A DNA stretch of 9,003 bases from Nitrospira sp. UBA6909 (GCA_002451055.1 DKBD01000070.1:5234-14236); one strand, 5' to 3'; positions 1 to 6,850 are shown, counted from the first letter of the stretch. Notes: generated by a model not told the origin, from the letters alone. Program-made: numbers and translations.

Positions 1-1379
1 ACCTTATAAATGTCCTGATTTTTCATCGCCGCCCGGCTCAACACCCGCTCCACATGTTCATCCGTGTAGTATTGCCTCCACGCGTCACGATACACGCGCT
101 TCCATTGTTCCTTGGACATGCGGGGATGGTCCATGGTGACATGTTCCAAATCGTATTTGTTCATGTCCGGTTCGATCCAGGCGCCACGCTCGACGTGCTT
201 CCGATGATCCTCCGACCCCGGCAATGGAGTGAGGCAGAAGAATTCAAGACCATCCAGGGGAAGCTCCTTCTTAATGATCTCAATATCACGCGCGATTGAT
301 TCCGGCGTGTCCGTGGGAAACCCCAAGATATATCCGGCCACCGTCGTGCAACCATGATCTTTCCAGACTTGCAGCATCTTTCTGTATTGCCAGATCTTGT
401 TTTGCCGCTTTTTCGCCCCTGCCAGAGAGTCCGGGTTGAGACTTTCGAGGCCGATAAAAATGTTGTTGCAGCCGGCTCGCGCGCATTTTTCAACAAACCT
501 CGGGATTTTATAGGCACCGACGTCGACCTGGGCGGTAAACGAAATCACCAACCCTTCCTTTTCCCGTAATTGAATGCATCGGTCAAGAATCGCCTCCCAG
601 TTGCTGTTCCGGGCAAAATCGTCGTCCGTGATGAAAAATCGCCCGACTCCCTGCTGCAAATTGGCTCGGATGATCTGCTCGACATCATCTGCCGAGCGGT
701 AGCGCGACGTTCGTCCCTGCACATTGATAATGGTGCAGAAGCTGCATTGGAACGGACATCCCCTTCCTCCATCGAAGCTGGAAAGGCGGCGGAAGGTGTT
801 CTTCACGATGTCGACGGGCAAAAATGGCGGCGGCGCGCCGGCAAGGTTCGGGCCCTCGCTCAGAAAGTTATACAACGGCTTGAGATTTCCCTGGTACGCG
901 TCACAGATGACCTCGTCCAAATGGCCCTCTGCTTCTCCGGCAAAGAGACTGATGCCCTTCTCACTGGCGGCCTGAATATCACGGGGAAGCTTGGGAAGCA
1001 TCGCGACACAGCCGCTGACGTGAAATCCCCCGATCACGACAGGGATGTTTGCCAGACGAAACTGCTCGGCCAAATCCACCGCGCGCGGGAATTGATTGGT
1101 CTGCACGCCGACGAGGCCGACCATGCCGGATGCATAGCCCTTCATTTTTCGAATAATGGACGTGATGGGAAGGACGGTGTTCGTTTCGTCGTAAAGATCG
1201 ATCGTGATGGGGACGTCTCCGCCGAGCACTTTGCGCTCCGCGCAATCCAGCGCGAGGCCGTTCAGGACGGCAAGCGTGTTCGAGGGAATAGCGGAACGGA
1301 TCCACTGGATGACGTAGCCGTCATCGTCGTAATGAGACGGTTTGATGAGAACGAGCAGAAAGCCCTTGACTGGTCCCAT
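1..1379 (-). CDS. B12-binding-type radical SAM protein, C-terminus cut by window edge
   Basis: This frame is open from an ATG at 1379 to the left edge (459 codons seen, no stop). The radical SAM cluster motif CxxxCxxC is present as GCPFQCSFC, with Cys208, Cys212 and Cys215, and would hold a [4Fe-4S] cluster that cleaves S-adenosylmethionine. The roughly 200 residues before it look like the Rossmann-like cobalamin-binding half of this superfamily: VGLVGVQTNQ near 87-96, VVIGGFH near 114-120 and LFAGEAEG near 145-152. After the cluster come ITDDDF (250-255), FIGLES (308-313) and GYILGFPTDTPES (349-361), all usual in the radical SAM barrel. No other start lies before the in-frame stop near 1428, so ATG 1379 is firm, although no good Shine-Dalgarno precedes it. 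The gene is divergent from the halogenase operon. Substrate unknown; a link to the pigment pathway is only suggested by position. Confidence 0.88.
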   Translation of the reverse strand, partial: MGPVKGFLLVLIKPSHYDDDGYVIQWIRSAIPSNTLAVLNGLALDCAERKVLGGDVPITIDLYDETNTVLPITSIIRKMKGYASGMVGLVGVQTNQFPRAVDLAEQFRLANIPVVIGGFHVSGCVAMLPKLPRDIQAASEKGISLFAGEAEGHLDEVICDAYQGNLKPLYNFLSEGPNLAGAPPPFLPVDIVKNTFRRLSSFDGGRGCPFQCSFCTIINVQGRTSRYRSADDVEQIIRANLQQGVGRFFITDDDFARNSNWEAILDRCIQLREKEGLVISFTAQVDVGAYKIPRFVEKCARAGCNNIFIGLESLNPDSLAGAKKRQNKIWQYRKMLQVWKDHGCTTVAGYILGFPTDTPESIARDIEIIKKELPLDGLEFFCLTPLPGSEDHRKHVERGAWIEPDMNKYDLEHVTMDHPRMSKEQWKRVYRDAWRQYYTDEHVERVLSRAAMKNQDIYK

Positions 1380-1441
1380 AAAGGTTGACTGTGTGCACCG
1401 TACCAGTGACGGATGGTCTCTCCAACATCACGGACAGGAGA

Positions 1442-1470
1442 AAGCTAGGACGATCACGCCGAGATGTCAA
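1442..1470 (-). promoter_or_regulatory. Putative sigma70-like promoter for the radical SAM gene
   Basis: On the minus strand a perfect -35 TTGACA (1470-1465) is followed by a 17-base spacer and a weak -10 TAGCTT (1447-1442, 3 of 6 consensus bases). Transcription would begin near 1435 and leave a leader of about 55 bases before the ATG at 1379. The -35 and spacing are seen directly; promoter activity is inferred. Confidence 0.4.
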
Positions 1471-1535
1471 GCAAAACGGGCCTAAGTCACATTACGGTAC
1501 TTATGACGACTGCGCCTACGCATGCGATCTCGCGC

Positions 1536-1564
1536 TGGCCATCATAATGTGTCTCAGGTATACT
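1536..1564 (+). promoter_or_regulatory. Putative sigma70-like promoter for the halogenase-chorismatase operon
   Basis: A -10 hexamer TATACT (1559-1564, 5 of 6 consensus bases) lies 17 bases after TGGCCA (1536-1541, 4 of 6 matches to the -35). A start near 1571 would give a leader of about 38 bases to the ATG at 1609. Its position inside the upstream in-frame extension of the next gene also argues against the earlier ATG at 1522. Inferred from consensus only. Confidence 0.45.
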
Positions 1565-1595
1565 ACGCCCCTGCAATCCACAGTATTTCTCCACC

Positions 1596-1600
1596 GAGGT
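1596..1600 (+). promoter_or_regulatory. Shine-Dalgarno of the halogenase-like gene
   Basis: GAGGT ends 8 bases before the ATG at 1609. This decides the start in favour of 1609 over the in-frame ATG at 1522, whose 29 extra codons cross the predicted promoter and precede an otherwise typical N-terminal FAD-binding fold. Confidence 0.65.
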
Positions 1601-1608
1601 GCAATTCT

Positions 1609-2961
1609 ATGGCCGACAGGTTTCCAAAGGCAACCACCACCTCAGTTACGTGCGACGTCCTCGTCGTCGGAGGCGGTCCTGCCGGCTCCGCCATTTCCGC
1701 GCTGCTCGCGGAAAAGGGGTGGAACGTCCATGTACTGGAAAAAGACCGCCACCCGCGTTTCCATATCGGCGAATCGCTGCTGCCGCACTCGCTGCCAATG
1801 TTAGAGCGGTTGGGGGTGCTGTCCTCTGTCGAGAAGATCGGCATCACCAAATACGGGGCGGAAATAGTCTCTCCTTACCATGGCCGTTCCCGCATCCTGT
1901 ATTTTTCCAAAGCGTTGGACGGCTCACAGCCGTTTGCGTATCAAGTCAAGCGATCAGACTTCGACAAGATTCTCATCGACAATGCCGTGGCGAAGGGTGT
2001 GCATCTCCATGAGGGCGTCCGGGCCAAACAGGTCGAGTTTCGGAAGGGTTCGACACATCTGATTCAGACGGAAGATCAGTCTGGACAGCCTCTGACCTAC
2101 GAAGCCAAATTCGTGGTCGATGCCAGTGGGCGCGACACCTTTCTCTCAAGTCAGCTCGGGGGCAAACATCGTAACCCCGACCACAATAGCGCCGCGGTGT
2201 TCGGCCACTTTGAAGGGGTCAAACGGCTGCCGGGACGGGATGAGGGCAACATCAGTATTGTGTGGTTCGACCATGGCTGGTGGTGGATCATTCCATTTAA
2301 GGACGGCACGACCAGCGTCGGAGCGGTGTGCTGGCCTTCCTACATCAGCACGAGGAAGGTTCCGCTTGAGCAGTTCCTCAAGGATACGATCGCCCTCTGT
2401 CCGCCGGTGGCGGAACGTATGGCGAATGCGACGTTGCTCGGCCAAGCTTACGCAGCCGCCAATTACTCCTATCGCAGACAGACCATGAGCGGTGACGACT
2501 ATCTCATGGTGGGCGATGCTTTTGCCTTTATCGATCCCGTGTTCTCCAGCGGAGTCCATCTGGCCCTCAACAGCGCGATACTGGGGGCCGATGTGGTCGA
2601 TGCTCGGCTGAGGAACGCACCTCAGTATTCACATTGCATGCGGGAGTTTCAACGGACCGTTCGTCTCGGCGTCAAAACATACTCCTGGTTTATTTATCAC
2701 TTTACTCAGCCGGCCTTCCGTAACCTGTTCATGTCGGACGGCTCCATCCTCAAGATGGAAGAGGCCATCCTTTCGGTCTTGGCCGGCGACGCTTTCGGAA
2801 AATCACCGACCAGGCTCCCGCTGTTTCTGTTCAAAATTGCATATTATCTCGTCTATCTGTTCAACTTCAGGGAAAATCGGGCGGCACACCGGCGCCGTGT
2901 CCGTGGCGTGCCGGAAACCGTCACATCACTGAAGGACTATGCCGTTCCACACCGTTCGTAG
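1609..2961 (+). CDS. Flavin-dependent halogenase-like FAD oxidoreductase
   Basis: This 450-residue protein has the fold signatures of FADH2-dependent halogenases (CndH/PltA-like branch), which use reduced flavin, oxygen and halide to halogenate an aromatic substrate. Visible motifs are the FAD-binding GGGPAG (21-26), HIGESLLP (52-59), Lys81 in ITKYG at the place of the catalytic lysine, the halogenase signature WxWxIP as WWWIIP (224-229), and GDAFAFIDPVFSSGVHLAL (302-320), where Ser-Gly is expected near flavin and halide. A hydrophobic stretch at 403-420 suggests membrane association. It is the first gene of the plus-strand operon, and the chorismatase starts 21 bases after its stop, so an aryl ring from a hydroxybenzoate, free or carrier-bound, is a reasonable substrate. 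Xanthomonadin loci also encode a halogenase. The alternative is a related monooxygenase or reductase, but the intact WxWxIP favours halogenation. A flavin reductase partner is not in the window. Confidence 0.85.
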   Translation: MADRFPKATTTSVTCDVLVVGGGPAGSAISALLAEKGWNVHVLEKDRHPRFHIGESLLPHSLPMLERLGVLSSVEKIGITKYGAEIVSPYHGRSRILYFSKALDGSQPFAYQVKRSDFDKILIDNAVAKGVHLHEGVRAKQVEFRKGSTHLIQTEDQSGQPLTYEAKFVVDASGRDTFLSSQLGGKHRNPDHNSAAVFGHFEGVKRLPGRDEGNISIVWFDHGWWWIIPFKDGTTSVGAVCWPSYISTRKVPLEQFLKDTIALCPPVAERMANATLLGQAYAAANYSYRRQTMSGDDYLMVGDAFAFIDPVFSSGVHLALNSAILGADVVDARLRNAPQYSHCMREFQRTVRLGVKTYSWFIYHFTQPAFRNLFMSDGSILKMEEAILSVLAGDAFGKSPTRLPLFLFKIAYYLVYLFNFRENRAAHRRRVRGVPETVTSLKDYAVPHRS

Positions 2962-2982
2962 CACAGCCGGGGCAGGACGAAC

Positions 2983-4029
2983 ATGAAATCGGCAAGAATT
3001 CCGCAATCGCTCTTTGCGAATCGCGAAGTCTCGGAAACGTCCGCGCATTTGCGCGTCGACTATGTCGAGAACCGCGAACTGCAATCACGGCTCTCGGCCT
3101 CTTCGGCACAACCAATGGCGATCGTATCCTTTGGGCAGACTCTACCTCATCACTTCTCCTGTCCCGTCATCACCCCTGACCTCCCTCAGATCGCCGGTCC
3201 CCACCTGGCCGAGGTCTGGACATCCGATCAACCAGTTCACATGAAAACAGATGCCCGGCTCTCCATGGCCATGAACGGTGATTGTCTCATCGGCTCAATC
3301 AGTCTCGACGAACAACCGGACATCTCTTTGGAGGCCCTGACCTATAGAGGGTATCGCGAAATCCTGCACCACCTCCAGGATTCTGGCTATCCCTATTTAT
3401 GGCGTATCTGGAACTATTTCCCCCATATCAATGAAGACCAAGACGGCCTTGAACGATATCGCCGGTTTTGCGTCGGGCGCCATCAAGCCTTAGCGGAGGC
3501 GCTGGCCGGTTTTCCCTTCTCTCTGCCTGCCGCAACGGCCGTCGGCACGAAATCCGGCCCGCTCCAGATCATGTTTCTCGCGGGCACCAGACCGGCTGAA
3601 CATCTCGGTAATCCGCGCCAACTGAACGCCTACGAATACCCATCGGAGTACGGACCCCGCAGCCCCTCGTTTGCACGGGCGACATGGTTACGATCGGAGC
3701 AGGAGAGTCTATTGTTCATCGCTGGTACGGCAAGCATTGTCGGACACAGGACCCGGCATGCCGGCCAACCTGACATGCAAACAGGCGAGTCCATTCTCAA
3801 TTTACTGGCCGTTCTCGAACACGCCGGTTCAATGGCCAGGCCCGACCTTCTCGACATGCCAGACCGTGCAATGTATAAGGTGTACGTGCGAGATCTCGGC
3901 TCGCTCTTTACGATTCGCAGTGCCATCGAACAGTCGCCCCTGTCTTATCGCCACCTGCTGTTCCTTCAGGGAGATCTGTGCCGCAAGGAACTGCTGGTGG
4001 AAATCGAGGGTCTGATCATTTCGGACTAG
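2983..4029 (+). CDS. Chorismatase (XanB2/Hyg5/FkbO family), hydroxybenzoate-forming
   Basis: This 348-residue protein matches the chorismatase family, which removes pyruvate from chorismate. FkbO-type enzymes give dihydroxycyclohexadiene carboxylate, Hyg5-type give 3-hydroxybenzoate, and XanB2 of Xanthomonas gives 3- and 4-hydroxybenzoate. Family blocks seen are YLWRIWNYFPHIN (138-150), ERYRRFCVGR (157-166), AYEYPSEYGPRSPSFARA (216-233), AGTASIVGH (247-255) and the C-terminal DLCRKELLVEIEG (331-343). Glu340 is the likely catalytic acid. Cys333, seven residues before it, has the spacing I recall for the Cys327/Glu334 pair that marks 3-hydroxybenzoate formation in Hyg5, so I favour an aromatic product; this is inference from memory. 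AGGA (2974-2977) five bases before the ATG sets the start. It sits between the halogenase and a deacetylase and probably supplies the aryl starter for the polyene made by the facing operon. Confidence 0.88.
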   Translation: MKSARIPQSLFANREVSETSAHLRVDYVENRELQSRLSASSAQPMAIVSFGQTLPHHFSCPVITPDLPQIAGPHLAEVWTSDQPVHMKTDARLSMAMNGDCLIGSISLDEQPDISLEALTYRGYREILHHLQDSGYPYLWRIWNYFPHINEDQDGLERYRRFCVGRHQALAEALAGFPFSLPAATAVGTKSGPLQIMFLAGTRPAEHLGNPRQLNAYEYPSEYGPRSPSFARATWLRSEQESLLFIAGTASIVGHRTRHAGQPDMQTGESILNLLAVLEHAGSMARPDLLDMPDRAMYKVYVRDLGSLFTIRSAIEQSPLSYRHLLFLQGDLCRKELLVEIEGLIISD

Positions 4030-4038
4030 CTCCACAGC

Positions 4039-4977
4039 ATGAAACCAGACTCTATTCTTCAAGCTGGAAGGATTCGGCACGAAACGGTCGCGCCACAGTT
4101 TTACTTTACGATCGACTGTGATTGGGTGCCCGGCTCGCAATTCGGGCTCGAACACCTGCTGGATGTATGCGACCGCTATCGCCTCAAAGGCACCATCTTC
4201 TTTGCCGGCCGATTTGCTGAAGCGTACCCGGACCTGGTTCGGGAATGCCATCGGCGCGGGCATGAGCTTGGGACTCATGGATGGGCACATGGAGGATTGG
4301 AGGAGGACGAAGACTTCCGCATCGCCAGCTACGAGCAGCAACGCGAATGGATCCGACTCGCCACGGACGCCGTCGAAACGGCCTCCGGCATACGTCCAAT
4401 CATCTTCAGAGCGCCCAACCTCCACATTGGAGAAACGACCTTCCGGGTACTCGAGGATGAAGGCTACCGGTACGACTCATCCATCCCTGCCAGACGTTTC
4501 GACATGGGGTTCGGTCGTGTCCATTATACGGAATATTTCTGGGCTCCCCTGGAACCCTATATCCCGTCTTGCCAAGGGCCGCATCGCCACGGCCGAAGCG
4601 GCATTATCGAGATTCCCCCCTCGGCAGTCCTCTTTCCCGTGAACCTCGCCGCACTGCGTGTACTAGGGCTCCCAACCTTGAAATATATGATCAATTGGAT
4701 CGGACAACGGTCCCAACATCTCGTCTTTTACTGCCACCCGTTCGAATTTCTCCACGCCAAAGACCAGAGGTTCCCCCGAACCATGTCCACATGGAACAGA
4801 TGGGGGATGAGTCCGGCCAATCTCGCCCTCATGGAATCGCTGATCGATCACATATTGGAGAGCGGATACGCTCTGACGCAGATGATGCACATCACGCCTC
4901 GTCGCCTCGATGCACGATATCCGGTCGAATTATCAACCGACGGATTTCTGACAAACCGCGCCTATCGGGAGGAATGA
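4039..4977 (+). CDS. NodB-type polysaccharide deacetylase
   Basis: This 312-residue protein has the ordered motifs of carbohydrate esterase family 4, metal-dependent enzymes that remove N- or O-acetyl groups from glycans. Seen are TIDCDW (24-29, with Asp26 and Asp28 as base and metal ligand), GTHGWAH (78-84, metal-binding His80 and His84), RAPN (124-127), YDSSIP (145-150) and a late FYCHPFEF (230-237, His233). The early part (FGLEHLLDVCDRYRLKGTIFF, 35-55) and the DSSIP block resemble deacetylases of exopolysaccharide or exosortase loci more than NodB itself. There is no signal peptide, so it probably acts in the cytoplasm on a lipid-linked or soluble sugar. The start follows the chorismatase stop by only 9 bases with no clear Shine-Dalgarno, suggesting translational coupling. 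Its stop overlaps the start region of the next lipoprotein gene. The substrate is unknown; a sugar added to the polyene or an outer-membrane glycan are both possible. Confidence 0.85.
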   Translation: MKPDSILQAGRIRHETVAPQFYFTIDCDWVPGSQFGLEHLLDVCDRYRLKGTIFFAGRFAEAYPDLVRECHRRGHELGTHGWAHGGLEEDEDFRIASYEQQREWIRLATDAVETASGIRPIIFRAPNLHIGETTFRVLEDEGYRYDSSIPARRFDMGFGRVHYTEYFWAPLEPYIPSCQGPHRHGRSGIIEIPPSAVLFPVNLAALRVLGLPTLKYMINWIGQRSQHLVFYCHPFEFLHAKDQRFPRTMSTWNRWGMSPANLALMESLIDHILESGYALTQMMHITPRRLDARYPVELSTDGFLTNRAYREE

Positions 4978-5390
4978 TGAAACACACAGCACAGTCCGTT
5001 TTCCTCGCCGGACTTGTCCTCATCATGCTTCTTGGATGCAGAACGGGCTCGATCTTGGATATTCGAGATGCGGGAATTCCAGCAGCCGTCGGGCAGAATC
5101 TGACCATGGATGATGTGGCAAAAGGAATCCTGGCTGCTGGTGCAAAACATGGCTGGACCATGGCAATCCAGACCCAAGGACACATTGTGGGCACGCTCGT
5201 CCTCAGGAGCCATACAGCAGTCGTGGACGTCTTCTATTCCGCCAGCTCCTACAGCATCCTGTATAAAGACAGTACCAATCTCAAGTACGATGCGACTCGG
5301 AAGACCATCCATGCCAATTACAGCAGTTGGGTCCGCAATCTCCACGTGGCCATTCAAAAAGAATTTGGCGGAGCTGAGGAGCCAGGCTAA
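4977..5390 (+). CDS. Small predicted lipoprotein, first of a tandem paralogous pair
   Basis: This 137-residue protein begins with a short charged region and a hydrophobic stretch ending in the lipobox LLGC, so Cys21 should be lipidated after signal peptidase II cleavage and the mature protein anchored in the periplasm. I do not recognise a named family. The body holds a likely helix (MDDVAKGILAAGAKHG), strand-rich segments with GTLVLRSH and YSILYKDSTNLKYD, then a helix with IHANYSSWVRNL, which suggests a compact alpha/beta domain. The next gene encodes a close paralog with the same blocks. GGAGG (4968-4972) precedes two adjacent ATGs, 4974 and 4977. I chose 4977 for its better spacing; either start overlaps the deacetylase TGA, so translation is coupled. 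A role in polyene export or envelope assembly is a guess from context. Confidence 0.8.
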   Translation: MKHTAQSVFLAGLVLIMLLGCRTGSILDIRDAGIPAAVGQNLTMDDVAKGILAAGAKHGWTMAIQTQGHIVGTLVLRSHTAVVDVFYSASSYSILYKDSTNLKYDATRKTIHANYSSWVRNLHVAIQKEFGGAEEPG

Positions 5391-5481
5391 ACTCGCTTCT
5401 ATTCAACGATCTTTGGCGGTCAAGCGGTGAGAGACTTAGTTTACCCTTAAACCCATAGTTGAAGAAAAGGAGAGGCAGCAT

Positions 5482-5892
5482 ATGAAACGGATGTCATCAA
5501 CGGCCCTCGTACTCTGTGCCATGCTCATTGCTGTGACGGGATGCCGCGGAGGGGGACAGGTCTATCAAGTGAAAGACTCTGCCGTTCAGACCGCGACCGG
5601 AAAGCAACCGAGTCTGGAAGAGGTGCAAAAAGCCATTATTGCCGCCGGCTCCGGATTAGGCTGGCAGATGGCAGTCGTCAAGCCCGGTGAAATCCTCGGA
5701 ACGTTGAACGTCCGAAGCCACCAGGCTATTGTGTCAATCCCCTTCACGACAAAGAATTACAGCATCCTCTATAAAGGCAGTACGAATTTGAAGTACGATG
5801 CTGAGAAACAGACCATTCACGGAAACTATTCCGGCTGGATTCAACGACTCGATGGTGCCATCCGCTCGCGGCTGACCGCCACAGGATCATAA
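5482..5892 (+). CDS. Small predicted lipoprotein, second of a tandem paralogous pair
   Basis: This 136-residue protein has a lipoprotein signal (hydrophobic stretch then VTGC, Cys21) and shares nearly collinear blocks with the preceding gene: AAG followed by GW.MA, LGTL.VRSH, YSILYK.STNLKYD, TIH.NYS.W and a final AI. The strongest identity is in the central YSILYK to NYS region, while the signal peptides and extreme C-termini diverge, as expected for an old duplication under shared functional constraint. AAGGAGAGG (5467-5475) lies 6 bases before the ATG, the best ribosome site in the operon. The 91 bases between the two paralogs hold no convincing promoter, so co-transcription is likely. A strong hairpin begins 9 bases after the stop. 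The function is not recognised; a periplasmic or outer-membrane partner of the pigment system is inferred only from position. Confidence 0.82.
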   Translation: MKRMSSTALVLCAMLIAVTGCRGGGQVYQVKDSAVQTATGKQPSLEEVQKAIIAAGSGLGWQMAVVKPGEILGTLNVRSHQAIVSIPFTTKNYSILYKGSTNLKYDAEKQTIHGNYSGWIQRLDGAIRSRLTATGS

Positions 5893-5901
5893 CTGTCCTC
5901 T

Positions 5902-5930
5902 CTCCCCTGCCGCCCCTGGCGGCAGGGGAG
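5902..5930 (+). terminator. Perfect 13-bp hairpin between convergent operons
   Basis: The arms 5902-5914 and 5918-5930 are perfectly complementary and GC-rich, around a 3-base loop. The hairpin starts 9 bases after the lipoprotein stop. Only AACTTTCC follows on the plus strand and there is no T-run on the minus side, so this is not a textbook intrinsic terminator. It still very probably ends or protects the plus-strand transcript and may limit read-through from the facing glycosyltransferase gene. Confidence 0.65.
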
Positions 5931-5971
5931 AACTTTCCTGCGCATCATGTTCTACCTGCAACTGCATCGCA

Positions 5972-6757
5972 CTATTTCTGTATTGTTATCTCATCTCTAT
6001 AGCAAGCCGATCGAGGGATTGCGAACTCTGTCCGCCTGCAAAACATTCGATACAGACCGGCGGGATACATCCCGCGACGAATGAGCTTCCACGCCACCAT
6101 CCTGGTTATTCGCAGGACATCCAGCAAAGGCCGGAAGTGACTCAGGCTCGGTCCTGACCGTGGACTGACGCTGACGACCACATTTTCAACGGGGAAACCT
6201 TGCCTGGCACCTTCGATCAAGATTTCGCTCTCATAGACGAAACTCTCATTCCGGCCGTGCGGGATCGTCACCTCACGAAGCAACCGTGCCGGATACAGAC
6301 GAAACCCTGACTGGCTATCCTCTATCGGTCTCCCAGCCGCCCAGCCAATCCAGAAATCGGCGACTCGATTGGCGGCATACCGGACAAATGAGACCTTTCG
6401 TTGATCACGTCGGCGAGCGCCGATGAGAAAAGCGTTCGGATCGTTATGGGCCCGCTCAATAAACAGGGGGATTTCTTCCGGCGCATGTTGACCGTCCGCG
6501 TCCAACGTCACAACTCCGACCGCCCCCTTGGACAGTGCATGCTCGAACCCTCGCACGAGGCTGTCCGCCTTGCCGCAATTCTGCTCATTCCGCAAGATTG
6601 TCACGTCCAGGTCAGCCAAGACTTGGTCGCTTCCATCGGACGACCCGTCGTCCACAATGAGGACGTTCTGGCATTGGCGCCGCGCGCGCACCGCCACATC
6701 GCGAACGGTCGCCGCCTCATTGTAGGCTGGGATAACTACCCAGTATGGACTCGTCAC
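5972..6757 (-). CDS. Family 2 glycosyltransferase, DPM-synthase-like, GTG start
   Basis: This 261-residue protein has the GT-A fold signatures of family 2 transferases: VVIPAYNEA (7-15), the nucleotide-binding LIVDDGSSDG (33-42), NCGKADSLVRGFEHAL (60-75), LDADGQH (85-91, the DxD-type metal and nucleotide-sugar site) and EDSQSGFRLYP (146-156). The C-terminal SHFRPLLDVLRI (206-217) resembles glycosyltransferases I recall from aryl-polyene clusters. No clear transmembrane helix is seen, so it is probably a peripheral cytoplasmic enzyme using a nucleotide sugar. AGAGAGG five bases before GTG 6757 supports that start; the earlier in-frame ATG at 6835 would have to be translated through a repeat array. 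It is the last gene of the minus-strand operon, about 100 bases after the ketoreductase. Transfer of a sugar to the polyene or its lipid head group is inferred. Confidence 0.83.
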   Translation of the reverse strand: MTSPYWVVIPAYNEAATVRDVAVRARRQCQNVLIVDDGSSDGSDQVLADLDVTILRNEQNCGKADSLVRGFEHALSKGAVGVVTLDADGQHAPEEIPLFIERAHNDPNAFLIGARRRDQRKVSFVRYAANRVADFWIGWAAGRPIEDSQSGFRLYPARLLREVTIPHGRNESFVYESEILIEGARQGFPVENVVVSVSPRSGPSLSHFRPLLDVLRITRMVAWKLIRRGMYPAGLYRMFCRRTEFAIPRSACYRDEITIQK

Positions 6758-6762
6758 TCGAT

Positions 6763-6769
6763 CCTCTCT
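6763..6769 (-). promoter_or_regulatory. Shine-Dalgarno selecting the GTG start of the glycosyltransferase
   Basis: On the minus strand AGAGAGG is followed by five bases and GTG at 6757-6755. The next codons enter directly the conserved first strand of the family 2 fold (YWVVIPAYNE), so the 26 codons upstream are not needed for the protein. Confidence 0.6.
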
Positions 6770-6777
6770 AAACACTA

Positions 6778-6850
6778 AGTGCTGAGACCCGAGTGCTGAG
6801 TTTCGAGTCCTGAGTTCAATCTCAGCACTCAGCACTCACAACTCAGCACT
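6778..6850. repeat. Inverted heptamer-repeat array forming a long hairpin
   Basis: The left half carries GTGCTGAG at 6779-6786 and 6793-6800 and a one-mismatch copy at 6807-6814, spaced 14 bases apart. The right half carries the complement CTCAGCAC at 6821-6828, 6828-6835 and 6842-6849, spaced 7 and 14. The whole is built on a 7-base period. The outer arms 6778-6786 and 6842-6850 pair over 9 bases, and 6791-6800 with 6828-6837 over 10 bases. It fills the gap between the ketoreductase stop and the glycosyltransferase start and would be transcribed within the minus-strand operon. Confidence 0.85.

Noticed and set aside
570..1388. A 272-codon open frame on the plus strand opposite the radical SAM gene.
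   Set aside because: The minus strand encodes a complete CxxxCxxC radical SAM protein through the same bases, while the plus-strand translation has no recognisable motif; it is an antisense shadow.
1522..1608. A longer N-terminus for the halogenase-like protein starting at the ATG at 1522.
   Set aside because: The 29 extra residues are low in family character, cross the predicted promoter, and the ATG at 1609 has a good Shine-Dalgarno just before a standard FAD-binding N-terminus.
4569..4976. An upstream extension of the first lipoprotein frame into the deacetylase gene.
   Set aside because: It overlaps conserved deacetylase sequence, and the lipoprotein signal only makes sense with a start at 4974 or 4977.
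5391..5481. A possible separate promoter or terminator between the two lipoprotein genes.
   Set aside because: A TTGGCG near 5412 has no acceptable -10 partner, and no stable hairpin was found by eye.
6758..6835. A longer glycosyltransferase starting at the ATG at 6835.
   Set aside because: The 26 added codons are translated from the heptamer repeat array and have no family match; GTG 6757 has a ribosome site and leads directly into the conserved fold.
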